A stretch of 64,000 nt of DNA from Streptomyces pyxinae (GTDB lineage: Bacteria > Actinomycetota > Actinomycetes > Streptomycetales > Streptomycetaceae), in contig NZ_JANUGQ010000006.1 of the NCBI RefSeq assembly GCF_024756275.1, positions 186,001-250,000 on the forward strand, given 5' to 3'. Of the stretch, positions 27,109-35,396 are shown in pieces. The position numbers and the translations under genes were made by a program. The notes under the pieces were generated by a model. The model did no database searches. It was not told where the DNA came from and saw only the letters and a list, made by a program, of their open reading frames with translations. The first letter of the stretch is position 1. Every line of letters begins with the position of its first letter.

Positions 27109-27135
27109 TTAGCACTCGACCCCTGCGAGTGCAAG
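27109..27135 (-). promoter_or_regulatory. CIRCE element 2 overlapping the groEL promoter
   Basis: TTAGCACTC-N9-GAGTGCAAG, one arm perfect and the other with two changes, 9 bp from the first element. On the groEL strand it overlaps a promoter: -35 TTGCAC (27134-27129), 17-bp spacer, -10 TAATCA. HrcA bound here would block RNA polymerase directly. Confidence 0.8.
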
Positions 27136-27447
27136 CGAATCCCGCGCGCCCGCCCGGCTTCCGGACAGTGGAACCCCGCCCTCCGGACACCCGTCCGGAG
27201 GGCGGGGCGAAGAGGAGGGACGCATACGCGCCGGAGCCCGAGCGGGGCCGGGCCGAACACGCGCCCGGGGCCGGGCCGGGCACGCGCCGGCGGCGGGACG
27301 TGGGCCGGGGCATACCGGGCACGCTCGCGCCGGGGGCGGGAAGCGGGCGGGGGCGCACCACCGACAGGACCGGACTGGACCGAGGCGGGGCGGACCGGGG
27401 CGAGGCGGGGTGTACCGGACCGGACCGGGGCGGACCGGGGCGGAGAC
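27136..27447. other. Low-complexity G/C-rich intergenic region
   Basis: About 310 bp between the groEL promoter and the csp terminator, largely GGCGGACCGGGGC-type short repeats. No gene or RNA is supported. Confidence 0.6.
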
Positions 27448-27493
27448 GCGCCGAGGGGCCCGTGCCCCTCCTCGGACACGAACCCCTCGGCGC
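27448..27493 (-). terminator. Hairpin downstream of csp
   Basis: 11-bp perfect stem GCGCCGAGGGG (27448-27458) with CCCCTCGGCGC (27483-27493) and a 24-base loop, 31 bp past the csp stop. It probably terminates csp transcription. Confidence 0.6.
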
Positions 27494-27524
27494 GCTGCTG
27501 AGTCAATGGTCGATCGCGCGGCAC

Positions 27525-27731
27525 TCAGCCAACGGCGAGCTTGACCATGTCCGCCTGCGGACCCTTCTGGCCCTGCGAGATCTCGAACTCGACTCGCTGA
27601 CCTTCTTCAAGGGTGCGGTAGCCGTCCATCTGGATCGCGCTGTAGTGGACGAATACATCCGCACCACCGTCGACCGCGATGAAGCCGTACCCCTTCTCCG
27701 CGTTGAACCACTTGACGGTGCCCTGAGCCAT
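27525..27731 (-). CDS. Cold-shock protein, CspA family
   Basis: 68-residue single cold-shock domain, normal length. Starts [20 protein letters not shown] at ATG 27731 with GGGGAG 9 bases upstream. RNP1 (KGYGFIAV) and RNP2 (VFVHYSAI) are intact, giving the aromatic single-stranded nucleic acid-binding face. It probably acts as an RNA chaperone. A promoter 130 bp upstream implies a long 5' leader, usual for cold-shock genes that are regulated after transcription. Confidence 0.95.
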   Translation of the reverse strand: MAQGTVKWFNAEKGYGFIAVDGGADVFVHYSAIQMDGYRTLEEGQRVEFEISQGQKGPQADMVKLAVG

Positions 27732-27867
27732 GCCTAACTCCCCTATTACTGGCCCTTGCACAGGACCGCACTTCGCGGACCCGGGTCAGACCTCACCCCC
27801 GAACAGGCCCCCCGGCGCCGGGGCCGAGAGGTGGGGGGTGTGCGCCGGAACGCGTCGACCGCCGCTG

Positions 27868-27895
27868 AATGTATCTGCCCAACTGCCGTCTGCAA
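27868..27895 (-). promoter_or_regulatory. csp promoter
   Basis: On the minus strand, -35 TTGCAG (27895-27890), 16-bp spacer, -10 TACATT (27873-27868). The start near 27861 gives a 5' leader of about 130 bases ahead of csp. Confidence 0.5.
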
Positions 27896-28113
27896 CAGGT
27901 CAGTCGGACGAGAAATCCGGGCAGGCGGGAACGGACCTACTCCGCGCTTCGGCGGAATCCCGGGCAACTCGGGCCGGGAAAAGCGGGCAAACTCCGCATG
28001 TCGCGGGGCCACTTTGACTTCATCTTGTCGGGCCGGGGCGCCTTTTCATATGCGCGTGACATGAGCGGCGGCGCGGGCTTCCCCAACTCTACCGCGCTCA
28101 ACCATGCGGAACG

Positions 28114-28144
28114 GCCCCCTTCGCTCAGGACACCCGAAGGGGGC
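28114..28144 (-). terminator. Hairpin terminator after the MoaD/ThiS gene
   Basis: 10-bp perfect stem GCCCCCTTCG (28114-28123) with CGAAGGGGGC (28135-28144) and an 11-base loop, between the MoaD-like gene and csp. The 120 bp before it contain CGTACGGCCGG-type repeats. Confidence 0.65.
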
Positions 28145-28262
28145 GATTCCGTGGCCGGAAACGGCGGTCGCGGGCTCCCCGCCGCCCGCCGGCCGCCGTC
28201 TCCGGTCGTACAACTGGCCGTACAACCGGTCGTACGGCCGGCCGTACGACGCGCCGTACGGC

Positions 28263-28541
28263 TCAGCAGCCGCCGGCGACGGCGGGGATGATCGAGACAC
28301 CGGCGCCGTCCGGCGTCGCGGTGGCCAGACCGTTCTCGAAGCGCACGTCGTCGTCGTTGACATAGACGTTGACGAAGCGGCGCAGCTTGCCCTGGTCGTC
28401 CAGGACGCGGGCGGCGATGCCGGGGTGGTCGCGCTCCAGCGACTCGATGACCTCGGAGAGGGTCGCGCCCTCGGCGGTGACCTCGGCCTGGCCGCCGGTG
28501 TAGGTGCGCAGGATGGTGGGGATGCGGACGCTGACGCTCAT
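28263..28541 (-). CDS. MoaD/ThiS-family sulfur-carrier protein (CysO-like)
   Basis: 92-residue ubiquitin-like beta-grasp protein: MSVSVRIPTILRTYTGGQAE, then RFVNVYVNDDDVRFENGLAT. The C-terminus is IIPAVAGGC: the functional Gly-Gly is followed by one extra Cys. Carriers of this family are thiocarboxylated on the terminal Gly and donate sulfur for cysteine, molybdopterin or thiamin. An extra residue after Gly-Gly would have to be removed first, as JAMM-type peptidases do for QbsE/CysO-like carriers. It lies downstream of thrC on the same strand; CysO-type carriers work with PLP enzymes of the same fold family as ThrC, but pairing with ThrC itself is not implied. Confidence 0.85.
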   Translation of the reverse strand: MSVSVRIPTILRTYTGGQAEVTAEGATLSEVIESLERDHPGIAARVLDDQGKLRRFVNVYVNDDDVRFENGLATATPDGAGVSIIPAVAGGC

Positions 28542-28946
28542 GGGGTCCTGCTTTCTCGCCCTCGTGCCCTCGGATACGGGCTCGTCCGGGCGTGATCGAT
28601 CGGGCTCGGTGGGATGTGCGGGGGGACAGGGCGGCGGGGGGACAGGGCGGGGTTCGGCGGCTCGGGCGATGGCCGGAAAGGTACGGGCATCCGGCGCCGC
28701 GCCGGGCACCGGCACGGCGGCTCCGGAGCCGCGGTACCCCCCTGGCCGTACACGCTCCGGCCCGCTCCCGCGGCGGCGGTACGCCCCCGGCGCCGTACGG
28801 CCGCCGCGCCCGGCCGCGCGACGGCGTGCGCGGGCGCGGGCACGTGGACACACGACGGCGGACACGGGCGCGGACGCGGGCACGAGAGCGCCGGGAGCGC
28901 CCGGGCGCCCGGGAACGCCCGGGCCGTCAGGCGCCCGGGCGGCCGG
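28542..28946. other. G/C-rich spacer between thrC and the MoaD-like gene
   Basis: About 400 bp with GCGGACACGGGCGCGG- and CGCCCGGG-type repeats. The CGCCCGGGCGCCCGGG run near 28900 could terminate thrC. No gene is supported. Confidence 0.5.
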
Positions 28947-30263
28947 TCAGTGTGCCAGGCCGGCCGCGCGGAAGGCGTCCAGGCTGGGACGGATGGTGGC
29001 GGTGGGGCCGGTGGTGGGAGCCACGGCGTCCAGGGTCTTCAGCCCGTCGCCGGTGTTGAGGACCACGGTGGTGAGCGTGGGGTCCAGCAGACCGGCCTCG
29101 ATCAGCTTCCGGGTCACGCCCACGGTCACCCCGCCCGCCGTCTCGGCGAAGATCCCCTCGGTGCGGGCGAGCAGCTTGATCGCCGCCACCACCTGCTCGT
29201 CGTTCACGTCCTCCACCGCGCCGCCGGTGCGGCGGGCGATGTCCAGGACATAGGGGCCGTCGGCCGGGTTGCCGATGGCGAGCGACTTGGCGATGGTGTC
29301 GGGCTTCTGCGGGCGGACCACGTCGTGACCGGCCTTGAAGGCGGCGGAGACCGGGGAGCAGCCCTCGGCCTGGGCGCCGAAGATCTTGTACGGCTTCTCC
29401 TCGACCAGGCCCAGTTCGATCAGCTCGCGCAGCCCCTTGTCGATCTTGGTCAGCTGGGAGCCGGAGGCGATCGGGATCACCAGCTGGTCCGGCAGCCGCC
29501 AGCCGAGCTGCTCGCAGATCTCGTACGCCAGCGTCTTGGAACCCTCGGCGTAGTACGGGCGGAGGTTGACGTTGACGAAGCCCCAGCCCTCGCCCGCCGG
29601 GTCCCCGATGAGCTCGGAGCAGAAGCGGTTGACGTCGTCGTAGGTGCCCTCGATGCCGACCAGTTCACCGCCGTAGACCGCGGCCATCACGACCTTGCCC
29701 TGCTCCAGGTCGTGCGGGATGAAGACGCAGGAGCGGAAGCCCGCGCGGGCGGCGGCGGCGCCCACCGCGCCCGCCAGGTTGCCGGTGGAGGAGCAGGAGA
29801 GGGTGGTGAAGCCGAAGGCGCGCGCGGCCTCCAGCGCCTGGGCGACGACCCGGTCCTTGAATGAGTGGGTCGGATTCCCGGAGTCGTCCTTGATGTGCAG
29901 CTTTCCGGGTTCGACACCCAGTTCGCGGGCGAGGTTGTCGGCCCGTACGAGCTTGGTCCAGCCCGGGTTCAGATTGGGCCGCTCGGCCACGTCGGCGGGG
30001 ACCGGCAGCAGCGGGGCGTACCGCCAGATGCTGGTGGGGCCGGCCTCGATACGGGCGCGCAGCGCCTCGGGGTCACCGGCCGGCAGGTCGTACGCGACCT
30101 CCAGCGGGCCGAAGCACAGCTCACAGGCGAAAATGGGACCGAGCGCGAAGCGTTCGCCGCACTCGCGGCAGGACAGCGCGGCGGCGGGTCCGAGATCGAC
30201 GGCCGGGCCGTGGCCCTCTCCGGTACCGGGCGTCCGGGGGGTGTCAACGGTCTGAACAGCCAT
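28947..30263 (-). CDS. thrC: Threonine synthase
   Basis: 438-residue PLP enzyme converting O-phosphohomoserine to threonine in the cytoplasm. The N-terminus carries a CRECG…CELC zinc-ribbon-like pair typical of the actinobacterial form. The PLP lysine is in DDSGNPTHSFKDRVV (about 127), with STGNLAGAVGAAAARAG after it, and SGSQLTKIDKG further on. Start ATG 30263. A SAM-I riboswitch directly precedes it, so expression should fall when SAM, and thus methionine supply, is high. This is notable because threonine and methionine pathways compete for the homoserine branch. Confidence 0.96.
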   Translation of the reverse strand: MAVQTVDTPRTPGTGEGHGPAVDLGPAAALSCRECGERFALGPIFACELCFGPLEVAYDLPAGDPEALRARIEAGPTSIWRYAPLLPVPADVAERPNLNPGWTKLVRADNLARELGVEPGKLHIKDDSGNPTHSFKDRVVAQALEAARAFGFTTLSCSSTGNLAGAVGAAAARAGFRSCVFIPHDLEQGKVVMAAVYGGELVGIEGTYDDVNRFCSELIGDPAGEGWGFVNVNLRPYYAEGSKTLAYEICEQLGWRLPDQLVIPIASGSQLTKIDKGLRELIELGLVEEKPYKIFGAQAEGCSPVSAAFKAGHDVVRPQKPDTIAKSLAIGNPADGPYVLDIARRTGGAVEDVNDEQVVAAIKLLARTEGIFAETAGGVTVGVTRKLIEAGLLDPTLTTVVLNTGDGLKTLDAVAPTTGPTATIRPSLDAFRAAGLAH

Positions 30264-30282
30264 GGAGGCGAGGCCCTTTCTC

Positions 30283-30435
30283 CTCATCTTCCTCATGGCG
30301 CATCTCGCCATGAGACGGAATTGGCACCTTCCCTAGCCGGGGCCTCGCGGTGCGATCGTCAGGCGATCTCACGAGTGCCGGCTGGAGGGTTGCCGGGGCT
30401 TCAACGGGCCGTGTCCCTCTGCCCCTCTGGATGAG
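30283..30435 (-). ncRNA. SAM-I (S-box) riboswitch upstream of thrC
   Basis: On the minus strand the element runs from P1 5' arm CTCATC (30435-30430) to the matching GATGAG (30288-30283). Conserved S-box blocks are in order: CAGAGGGGCAGAGGGAC, GGCCCGTTGAAGCCCCGGC then AACC, and GGTGCCAATTCC with GCGAGATGCGCC. Only 19 bases separate the aptamer from the thrC ATG and AGGAGA directly follows or overlaps P1, so control is probably at translation initiation, by ribosome-site occlusion. No separate terminator hairpin fits. Confidence 0.93.
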
Positions 30436-30603
30436 CGGTATGCGGTTGTGGTTCTTCGGTTGTCTGTCTTCGGTGGTGCGCGGGTGCCTCTTCGGCGATG
30501 CGCGTGCGACCCCCGCCATGCGGTGGCCGGCCACGTTGTTCAAGACTGTAACCGAACCCCTGGACGACCGGACCGGTCGTCCGCACCGCGAGATGGAGAT
30601 CAC

Positions 30604-31614
30604 GTGCTGGATGAGGTGGAGCGCTGGCTGGCCCGGCGGTCCTGGACGGTGCGGGACCGCCCGCCGGAGCGGCTGCTGGCCGCCAAGCGGGACACCACGG
30701 TCAGTGTGGTGCTCCCCGCGCTGAACGAGGAGGCGACGGTCGGGGAGATCGTCGCCGTGATCCGGCGCGAGCTGATGTCCGACGCGGTGCCGCTGGTGGA
30801 CGAGCTGGTGGTGGTCGACTCCGGGTCCACCGACCGTACGGCCGAGGTGGCGGCGGCGGCCGGGGCGCGGGTGGTGGCGCGGGACGCGATCCTGCCCCGG
30901 ATACCGGCGGTGCCGGGCAAGGGCGAGGTGCTGTGGCGCTCGCTCCTGGCGACCAGCGGGGACGTGGTCTGCTTCGTCGACGCGGATCTGCGGGAGTTCT
31001 CGGCCGACTTCGTGACCGGGATCGTGGGGCCGCTGCTGACCGACCCCTCGGTGGAGTTCGTCAAGGCGATGTACGACCGGCCCTACCGAGGCGGCTCCGG
31101 GGCCGGGGCCGAGATCGGCGCCGGGGCCGGTCCCGGGCCCGCCGCCGGGGCCGGCTCCGGCGGCGGGCAGGGCGGGCGGGTGACCGAGCTGGTGGCGCGG
31201 CCGCTGCTGAATCTGCACTGGCCCCTGCTGGCCGGCTTCGTACAGCCGCTGGGCGGCGAGTACGCGGCGCGCCGCACGCTCCTGGAACGGCTGCCGTTCC
31301 CGGTGGGGTACGGGGTGGAGCTGGCGCTGCTGGTGGACGCGCTGCACACGGTGGGGCTGGACGCGCTGGCCCAGGTGGACGTGGGCGTCCGGCTGCACCG
31401 GCACCAGGATGAACGGGCGCTCGGCCGGATGGCGGCGGCGATCTACCGGACGGCCCAGGTGCGGCTGTCGCGCGGGCATCTGGTGCGGCCGAGGCTGACC
31501 CAGTTCGAGCGCGGCGCCGAGGGCTTCGTCCCGTCCACCGGCCCGGTGGACACCGAGGAACGGCCGCCGATGGCCGAGATCGCGGAGTACGCCCGCCGCC
31601 GCCGGGTGGCCTGA
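30604..31614 (+). CDS. gpgS: Glucosyl-3-phosphoglycerate synthase (GT2/GT81)
   Basis: 336 residues. Transfers glucose from a nucleotide sugar to 3-phosphoglycerate, the first step to glucosylglycerate and methylglucose polysaccharides. Glycosyltransferase motifs: VSVVLPALNEEATVGEIV, VVDSGSTDRTAEVA, PGKGEVLWRSL and the metal-binding CFVDADL. Later HWPLLAGFVQPLGGEYAARR and GYGVELALLVDAL match the GpgS fold. GTG 30604 has GGAG 6 bases upstream. A Gly/Ala insert of about 28 residues (DNA near 31092-31180) interrupts the middle and is likely a disordered loop. Next to the trehalose genes, consistent with compatible-solute metabolism. Confidence 0.9.
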   Translation: MLDEVERWLARRSWTVRDRPPERLLAAKRDTTVSVVLPALNEEATVGEIVAVIRRELMSDAVPLVDELVVVDSGSTDRTAEVAAAAGARVVARDAILPRIPAVPGKGEVLWRSLLATSGDVVCFVDADLREFSADFVTGIVGPLLTDPSVEFVKAMYDRPYRGGSGAGAEIGAGAGPGPAAGAGSGGGQGGRVTELVARPLLNLHWPLLAGFVQPLGGEYAARRTLLERLPFPVGYGVELALLVDALHTVGLDALAQVDVGVRLHRHQDERALGRMAAAIYRTAQVRLSRGHLVRPRLTQFERGAEGFVPSTGPVDTEERPPMAEIAEYARRRRVA

Positions 31615-31979
31615 GCGACGACCGGGACCCGGGCGGCCGGACGGTCGGACCGGACGGCGGGGCCGGGGGGACCGGGGCCGAGGGGGGCCGGGCCCGAGGG
31701 GGCCGGGGCCGGGCGGCAGGGCCGGGGCCGGACCGGACGGCGGGGCCGGGAGGCCGGGCCTGGGGGTGGCGGACCGGGCGGCAGGGCCGGGCGACGGGGC
31801 CGGGGGCCGACCGGGGAGCCGGGCCCGAGGGGGGCGGGACCGGGGCGGCGGGGCCCGGGGGGCGGGACCGGGAGGCCGGGGCCGGGGGTGGCGGGGTGCT
31901 GACCAGCGGGTCGGCGGGTACGCGTCTGGCCGGATCGCCGTACGTTTGAGTGGTTCCCCGGCGGGCTAGGTTCGTTGCC
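31615..31979. other. Low-complexity spacer before otsA
   Basis: 365 bp composed mostly of GGGGCCGGGAGGC-type repeats. The last 60 bp (about 31920-31979) are more mixed and should hold the otsA promoter; no clear boxes. Confidence 0.6.
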
Positions 31980-33359
31980 ATGGCAGCCCAGATTCTTGTC
32001 GCGTCGAACCGTGGTCCCATCAGCTACACCCCCCGAGACGACGGCTCGCTGGAGGCCCGGCGGGGCGGCGGCGGACTGGTCTCCGGGCTCTCCGCGATCG
32101 GGCCGGACGCGGGGGCGCTCTGGGTCTGCTCGGCGCTGGGCGAGGGCGACCGGGAGGCAGTGCGGCGCGGGATCTCCGAGCCGGGCGTACGGATGCTGGA
32201 CATCGACGCGGAGACCCACGCCGCCGCGTACAACGGGGTCGCCAACTCGGTGCTCTGGTTCGTCCACCACCTGCTGTACCAGACGCCGCTGGAGCCGGTC
32301 TTCGACGCGGAGTTCCGCCGCCAGTGGGAGGCGTACCGCGCCTACAACCGGGCCTTCGCCGAGGCGCTGGCGGCCGAGGCGGCGGAGGGCGCCGCCGTGC
32401 TGATCCAGGACTACCATCTGACGCTCGCCCCCGGGATGCTGCGGGAGCTCCGCCCCGACCTGCGGATCGGGCACTTCTCGCACACCCCCTGGGCGCCCGC
32501 CGACTACTTCCGGATGCTCCCGGACGACGTGGCCGAGGAGCTGCTGCGCGGCATGCTCGGCGCGGACCGGCTGGGCTTCCTCACCCGCCGCTGGGCGGAC
32601 GCCTTCGCCGGCTGCTGCGAGCGGCTGCTGGGCGGCACCGGCTCCACCGAGATCGGAGTGCACGGACTGGGCGCGGACGCGGAGTTCCTCCGGGAGCGGT
32701 CGCGCCGGCCGGACGTGGACGAGCGGATGGCCGCGCTGCGGGAGCAGATCGGGGACCGCAAGGCGATCGTCCGGGTGGACCGTACCGAGCTGTCCAAGAA
32801 CATCGTGCGCGGGCTGCACGCCTACCGGACGCTGCTGGCGGAGTACCCGCAGTGGCGTGGAGAGGTGGTGCACGTCGCCTTCGCCTATCCCTCCCGCCAG
32901 GATCTCGCGGTCTACCGGGAGTACACGGCCGAGGTGGCCCGGCTGGCCGAGGAGATCAACACCGAGTACGGCACGGACGACTGGACGCCGGTGGTGCTGC
33001 ACGTGAAGGACGACTTCGCGCGTTCGCTGGCCGCCTACCGGCTGGCCGACGTGGCCCTGGTCAACCCGATCCGGGACGGCATGAACCTGGTCGCCAAGGA
33101 GGTCCCGGTCGTCTCCGACGAGGGGTGCGCGCTGGTGCTCTCCCGGGAGGCGGGGGCGTACGAGGAGCTGGGCGAGGACGCGGTGACGGTGAACCCGTAC
33201 GACATCACCGCCACGGCCGCCGCCCTGCACGAGGCGCTCTCCATGCCCCCGGCCGAGCGCGCCGAACGCTCCAAGCGGCTGGCCGCCGCCGCCACCGCCC
33301 TTCCCCCGGCCCGCTGGTTCCTCGACCAGCTGGAGGCCCTCCGCGCGGCGACGGCGTAG
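31980..33359 (+). CDS. otsA: Trehalose-6-phosphate synthase (GT20)
   Basis: 459 residues. Joins glucose from a nucleotide sugar to glucose-6-P, giving trehalose-6-P in the cytoplasm. GT20 hallmarks: ILVASNRGPISY and RRGGGGLVSGL at the N-terminus, IQDYHLTLAPGMLRE, HFSHTPW, VDRTELSKNIVRGL, and near the C-terminus PIRDGMNLVAKE, which binds the donor. Normal length. Start ATG 31980. Followed convergently by otsB (33414-34364), which dephosphorylates its product, with 54 bp between stops. Confidence 0.95.
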   Translation: MAAQILVASNRGPISYTPRDDGSLEARRGGGGLVSGLSAIGPDAGALWVCSALGEGDREAVRRGISEPGVRMLDIDAETHAAAYNGVANSVLWFVHHLLYQTPLEPVFDAEFRRQWEAYRAYNRAFAEALAAEAAEGAAVLIQDYHLTLAPGMLRELRPDLRIGHFSHTPWAPADYFRMLPDDVAEELLRGMLGADRLGFLTRRWADAFAGCCERLLGGTGSTEIGVHGLGADAEFLRERSRRPDVDERMAALREQIGDRKAIVRVDRTELSKNIVRGLHAYRTLLAEYPQWRGEVVHVAFAYPSRQDLAVYREYTAEVARLAEEINTEYGTDDWTPVVLHVKDDFARSLAAYRLADVALVNPIRDGMNLVAKEVPVVSDEGCALVLSREAGAYEELGEDAVTVNPYDITATAAALHEALSMPPAERAERSKRLAAAATALPPARWFLDQLEALRAATA

Positions 33360-33413
33360 CGGGCCCGCGTAGCGAGCCCGGGCCCCGCCCGGGCTCGCGC
33401 CCCCGGGCGGGGC

Positions 33414-34364
33414 TCAGGCGGCGGGCGGGGTCTCCAGGGTGTCGGCCAAGCGCGACAGGAAGGCGACGACTCCGGCGGGGCCGGGGAGGCGGAGGTCGGC
33501 GCGGTCGGCCAGTTCCGGGACCTCGTTGCTGGCGCTGCACACCAGGACGCCGGGGAGGCCGTCGGAGCGGAGCTTCCCGACCGCCGCGTAGGCGGGCAGG
33601 TCGCCCAGGTCGTCGCCGGCGTACAGCACGGAGCGGGCCCGGGTCTCGCGCAGGTGCTCGGTGAGGGCCACGCCCTTGTCCATGCCGGGCGGGCGCAGCT
33701 CCAGGACCATCCGGCCCGGCTCGACCACCAGCCCGTGCCGGGCGGCCAGCTCGGTGAGCGGGCCGCGGAGCAGCTCGAAGGCGGCGGCCGGGTCCTCGGC
33801 GCGGCGGGTGTGGACGGCGACCGCCCGGCCCTTCTCCTCGATCCAGGTGCCGGGACCGGCGCCGGACCCTTCCAGCACCCCGGGCAGCTCGGCGCGGACG
33901 GCGGCCACGCCCGGGTGCGGGGCAGCGGCCCGGACCGTACCGGTGCCGGCGTCCCAGCGCTCGGCGCCGTAGTGGCCGAGGACCACCAGGTGTTCCAGGC
34001 CGGGCACTCCGGCGAAGCCGCCGTACTCGACGGCCACCCCGGCGGGCCGGCCGGTGATCACGGCGACGGCGGCCAGGTGGGGGGCGAGCCGGGCGATGGC
34101 CTCCACCGCGCCGGGGTGGGCGCGGGCCTGCTCGGGGTCGGCCACGATGTCGGCGAGGGTGCCGTCGAAGTCCAGCGCGACGACCGCCCGGCCGGGGTCG
34201 GCCAGCAGCGCGTCGAGCCCGGCCCGCCCGGCGGGGGTGGCCGGTTCCGGGATGCCGGGGACGGCGGGGGCGCCGGGGCCGGTGGGGTCCGGGGCGGTGG
34301 TGCCGGGGACGGTGGTGCGGTCGGGAGAGACGTCGGGGGTGATGTCGTCGGGGGTGCTGCCCAT
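33414..34364 (-). CDS. otsB: Trehalose-6-phosphate phosphatase
   Basis: 316-residue HAD-superfamily enzyme. Motif I ALDFDGTLADIV gives the nucleophile Asp (about 65-68), motif II VITGRP, and motif IV YAGDDLGDLPAYAA holds the Mg-binding acids. Removes phosphate from trehalose-6-P. The first 50 residues are a disordered Pro/Thr-rich leader. Start ATG 34364. Convergent with otsA. A Pro-rich upstream frame extends to 35093 but is low-complexity DNA and I do not count it as coding. Confidence 0.92.
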   Translation of the reverse strand: MGSTPDDITPDVSPDRTTVPGTTAPDPTGPGAPAVPGIPEPATPAGRAGLDALLADPGRAVVALDFDGTLADIVADPEQARAHPGAVEAIARLAPHLAAVAVITGRPAGVAVEYGGFAGVPGLEHLVVLGHYGAERWDAGTGTVRAAAPHPGVAAVRAELPGVLEGSGAGPGTWIEEKGRAVAVHTRRAEDPAAAFELLRGPLTELAARHGLVVEPGRMVLELRPPGMDKGVALTEHLRETRARSVLYAGDDLGDLPAYAAVGKLRSDGLPGVLVCSASNEVPELADRADLRLPGPAGVVAFLSRLADTLETPPAA

Positions 34365-34447
34365 GTGGGGGAACCTATCCCCGGTCGCCGGGGCGCACAC
34401 CTCGGTCCCGGGGCCGCCCGGCGGTTCGCGTCCGGGTCCCCGGTGGC

Positions 34448-34798
34448 TCAGCGGCGGTCCTCGCGGGAGGCGCGAAGGCGGCGCAGCCGGTTGACGGTCA
34501 CCGGGTCGTGCTCCAGGGCGGCCGGGTCGTTCAGCAGGGCGTTGAGCAGTTGGTAGTACCGGACGGGCGAGAGCCCCAGCTCCTCCCGGACGGCCCGCTC
34601 CTTGGCGCCGGGCCCGGGCCAGGACCGCCGCTCCAGGGCCAGCACCGCCCGGTCCCGCGCGGTGAGCCGCCGGGGGGCGCGGCCGGAGGCGGCTGCGCCC
34701 GGCACGGGGCCGGAGGTGGGTTCGCCTGCGGCCGGCCGGCCGGCCGGGGCGGTCCGGTCGTCCGGGGCGGGGCCTGGGCCGGGATCGGACGGGGTCAT
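34448..34798 (-). CDS. DUF3263 domain protein
   Basis: 116 residues. The C-terminal 70 form the DUF3263 helical domain: LTARDRAVLALERRSWPGPG, AKERAVREELGLSPVRYYQL and LLNDPAAL with DPVTVNRLRRLRASRE. This actinobacterial family has a helix-turn-helix-like core and no established function. The first 45 residues are Pro/Gly/Ala-rich. Divergence from neighbours gives no clue; it sits directly upstream of otsB on the same strand, 83 bp away, so the two may be co-transcribed. Confidence 0.85.
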   Translation of the reverse strand: MTPSDPGPGPAPDDRTAPAGRPAAGEPTSGPVPGAAASGRAPRRLTARDRAVLALERRSWPGPGAKERAVREELGLSPVRYYQLLNALLNDPAALEHDPVTVNRLRRLRASREDRR

Positions 34799-35376
34799 GG
34801 CGGCAACCTAACGCTTCCGGGGGCACGGCGTTCCCGAGGGGGCCGGGAGGGAGCCCTCCCGGGGGCCGGGAGGGAGCCCTCCCGGGGGCCGGGAGGGAGC
34901 CCTCCCGGGGGCCGGGAGGGAGCCCTCCCGGGGGCCGGGACGGAGCCCTCTCCGGGGCCCGGGGGCGGGCGGTACGGACACGAGGGCCGGGGCCCGGGGC
35001 CGGGGTGGATACCGACACGGGGCCGGGCGCGGGCGGTGGTACGGCCCGGAGCCCGGGGCGGGGCCTCTTCCGGGCCGGAGACGGTACGGGCACGGGGGCC
35101 GGGGCCCCGGGAAGTGAGACGGCCCCCGGGACCGGAGCCGGTGGTACGGCCCCCGGGACCGGAGCCGCCGGTACGGCACGGGGCCGGGCGCGGACGGTCG
35201 GTCGTCGGTGCCCGGCCCCGGCCGTCAGAACCCTGGTACCGACCGTCAGGCCCCGGCCCCGGCCGTCAGGAACCAGGTCCGGCCGACGGGCCCGGGTACC
35301 GGCCGGGCCCGGGTACCGGCCTTCAGGATCCAGGTACCGGCCCGGCCGTCAGGCCGTCACTCCGCCGCTTCGGCGT
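34799..35376. other. Repeat-rich non-coding region, 578 bp
   Basis: Apart from the 23-bp array (34841-34955), this holds GGTACGGCCCCCGGGACCGG-type imperfect repeats to the end of the solute-binding protein gene. Nothing coding is supported. Confidence 0.6.
34841..34955. repeat. Five-copy 23-bp palindromic minisatellite
   Basis: Period 23 bp, unit GGCCGGGAGGGAGCCCTCCC plus GGG, phased at 34843, 34866, 34889, 34912 and 34935. Each unit is itself a palindrome (GGGAGGGAGCCCTCCC core), so the array can form repeated hairpins. The fifth copy is degenerate. Confidence 0.9.
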
Positions 35377-35396
35377 TCACTCCGCCGCTTCGGCGT
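35357..35396. repeat. 20-bp tandem duplication at the end of the lipoprotein gene
   Basis: TCACTCCGCCGCTTCGGCGT at 35357-35376 and exactly again at 35377-35396. The second copy encodes the last residues and stop of the solute-binding protein, so a slip copied its 3' end. Confidence 0.9.

Noticed and set aside
34841-34955. CRISPR array at the 23-bp repeats
   Set aside because: Units are directly adjacent with no spacers and no cas genes are in the window.
34365-35093. N-terminal extension of otsB across Pro/Gly-rich sequence
   Set aside because: The DNA is simple repeats and the phosphatase fold starts well after ATG 34364.
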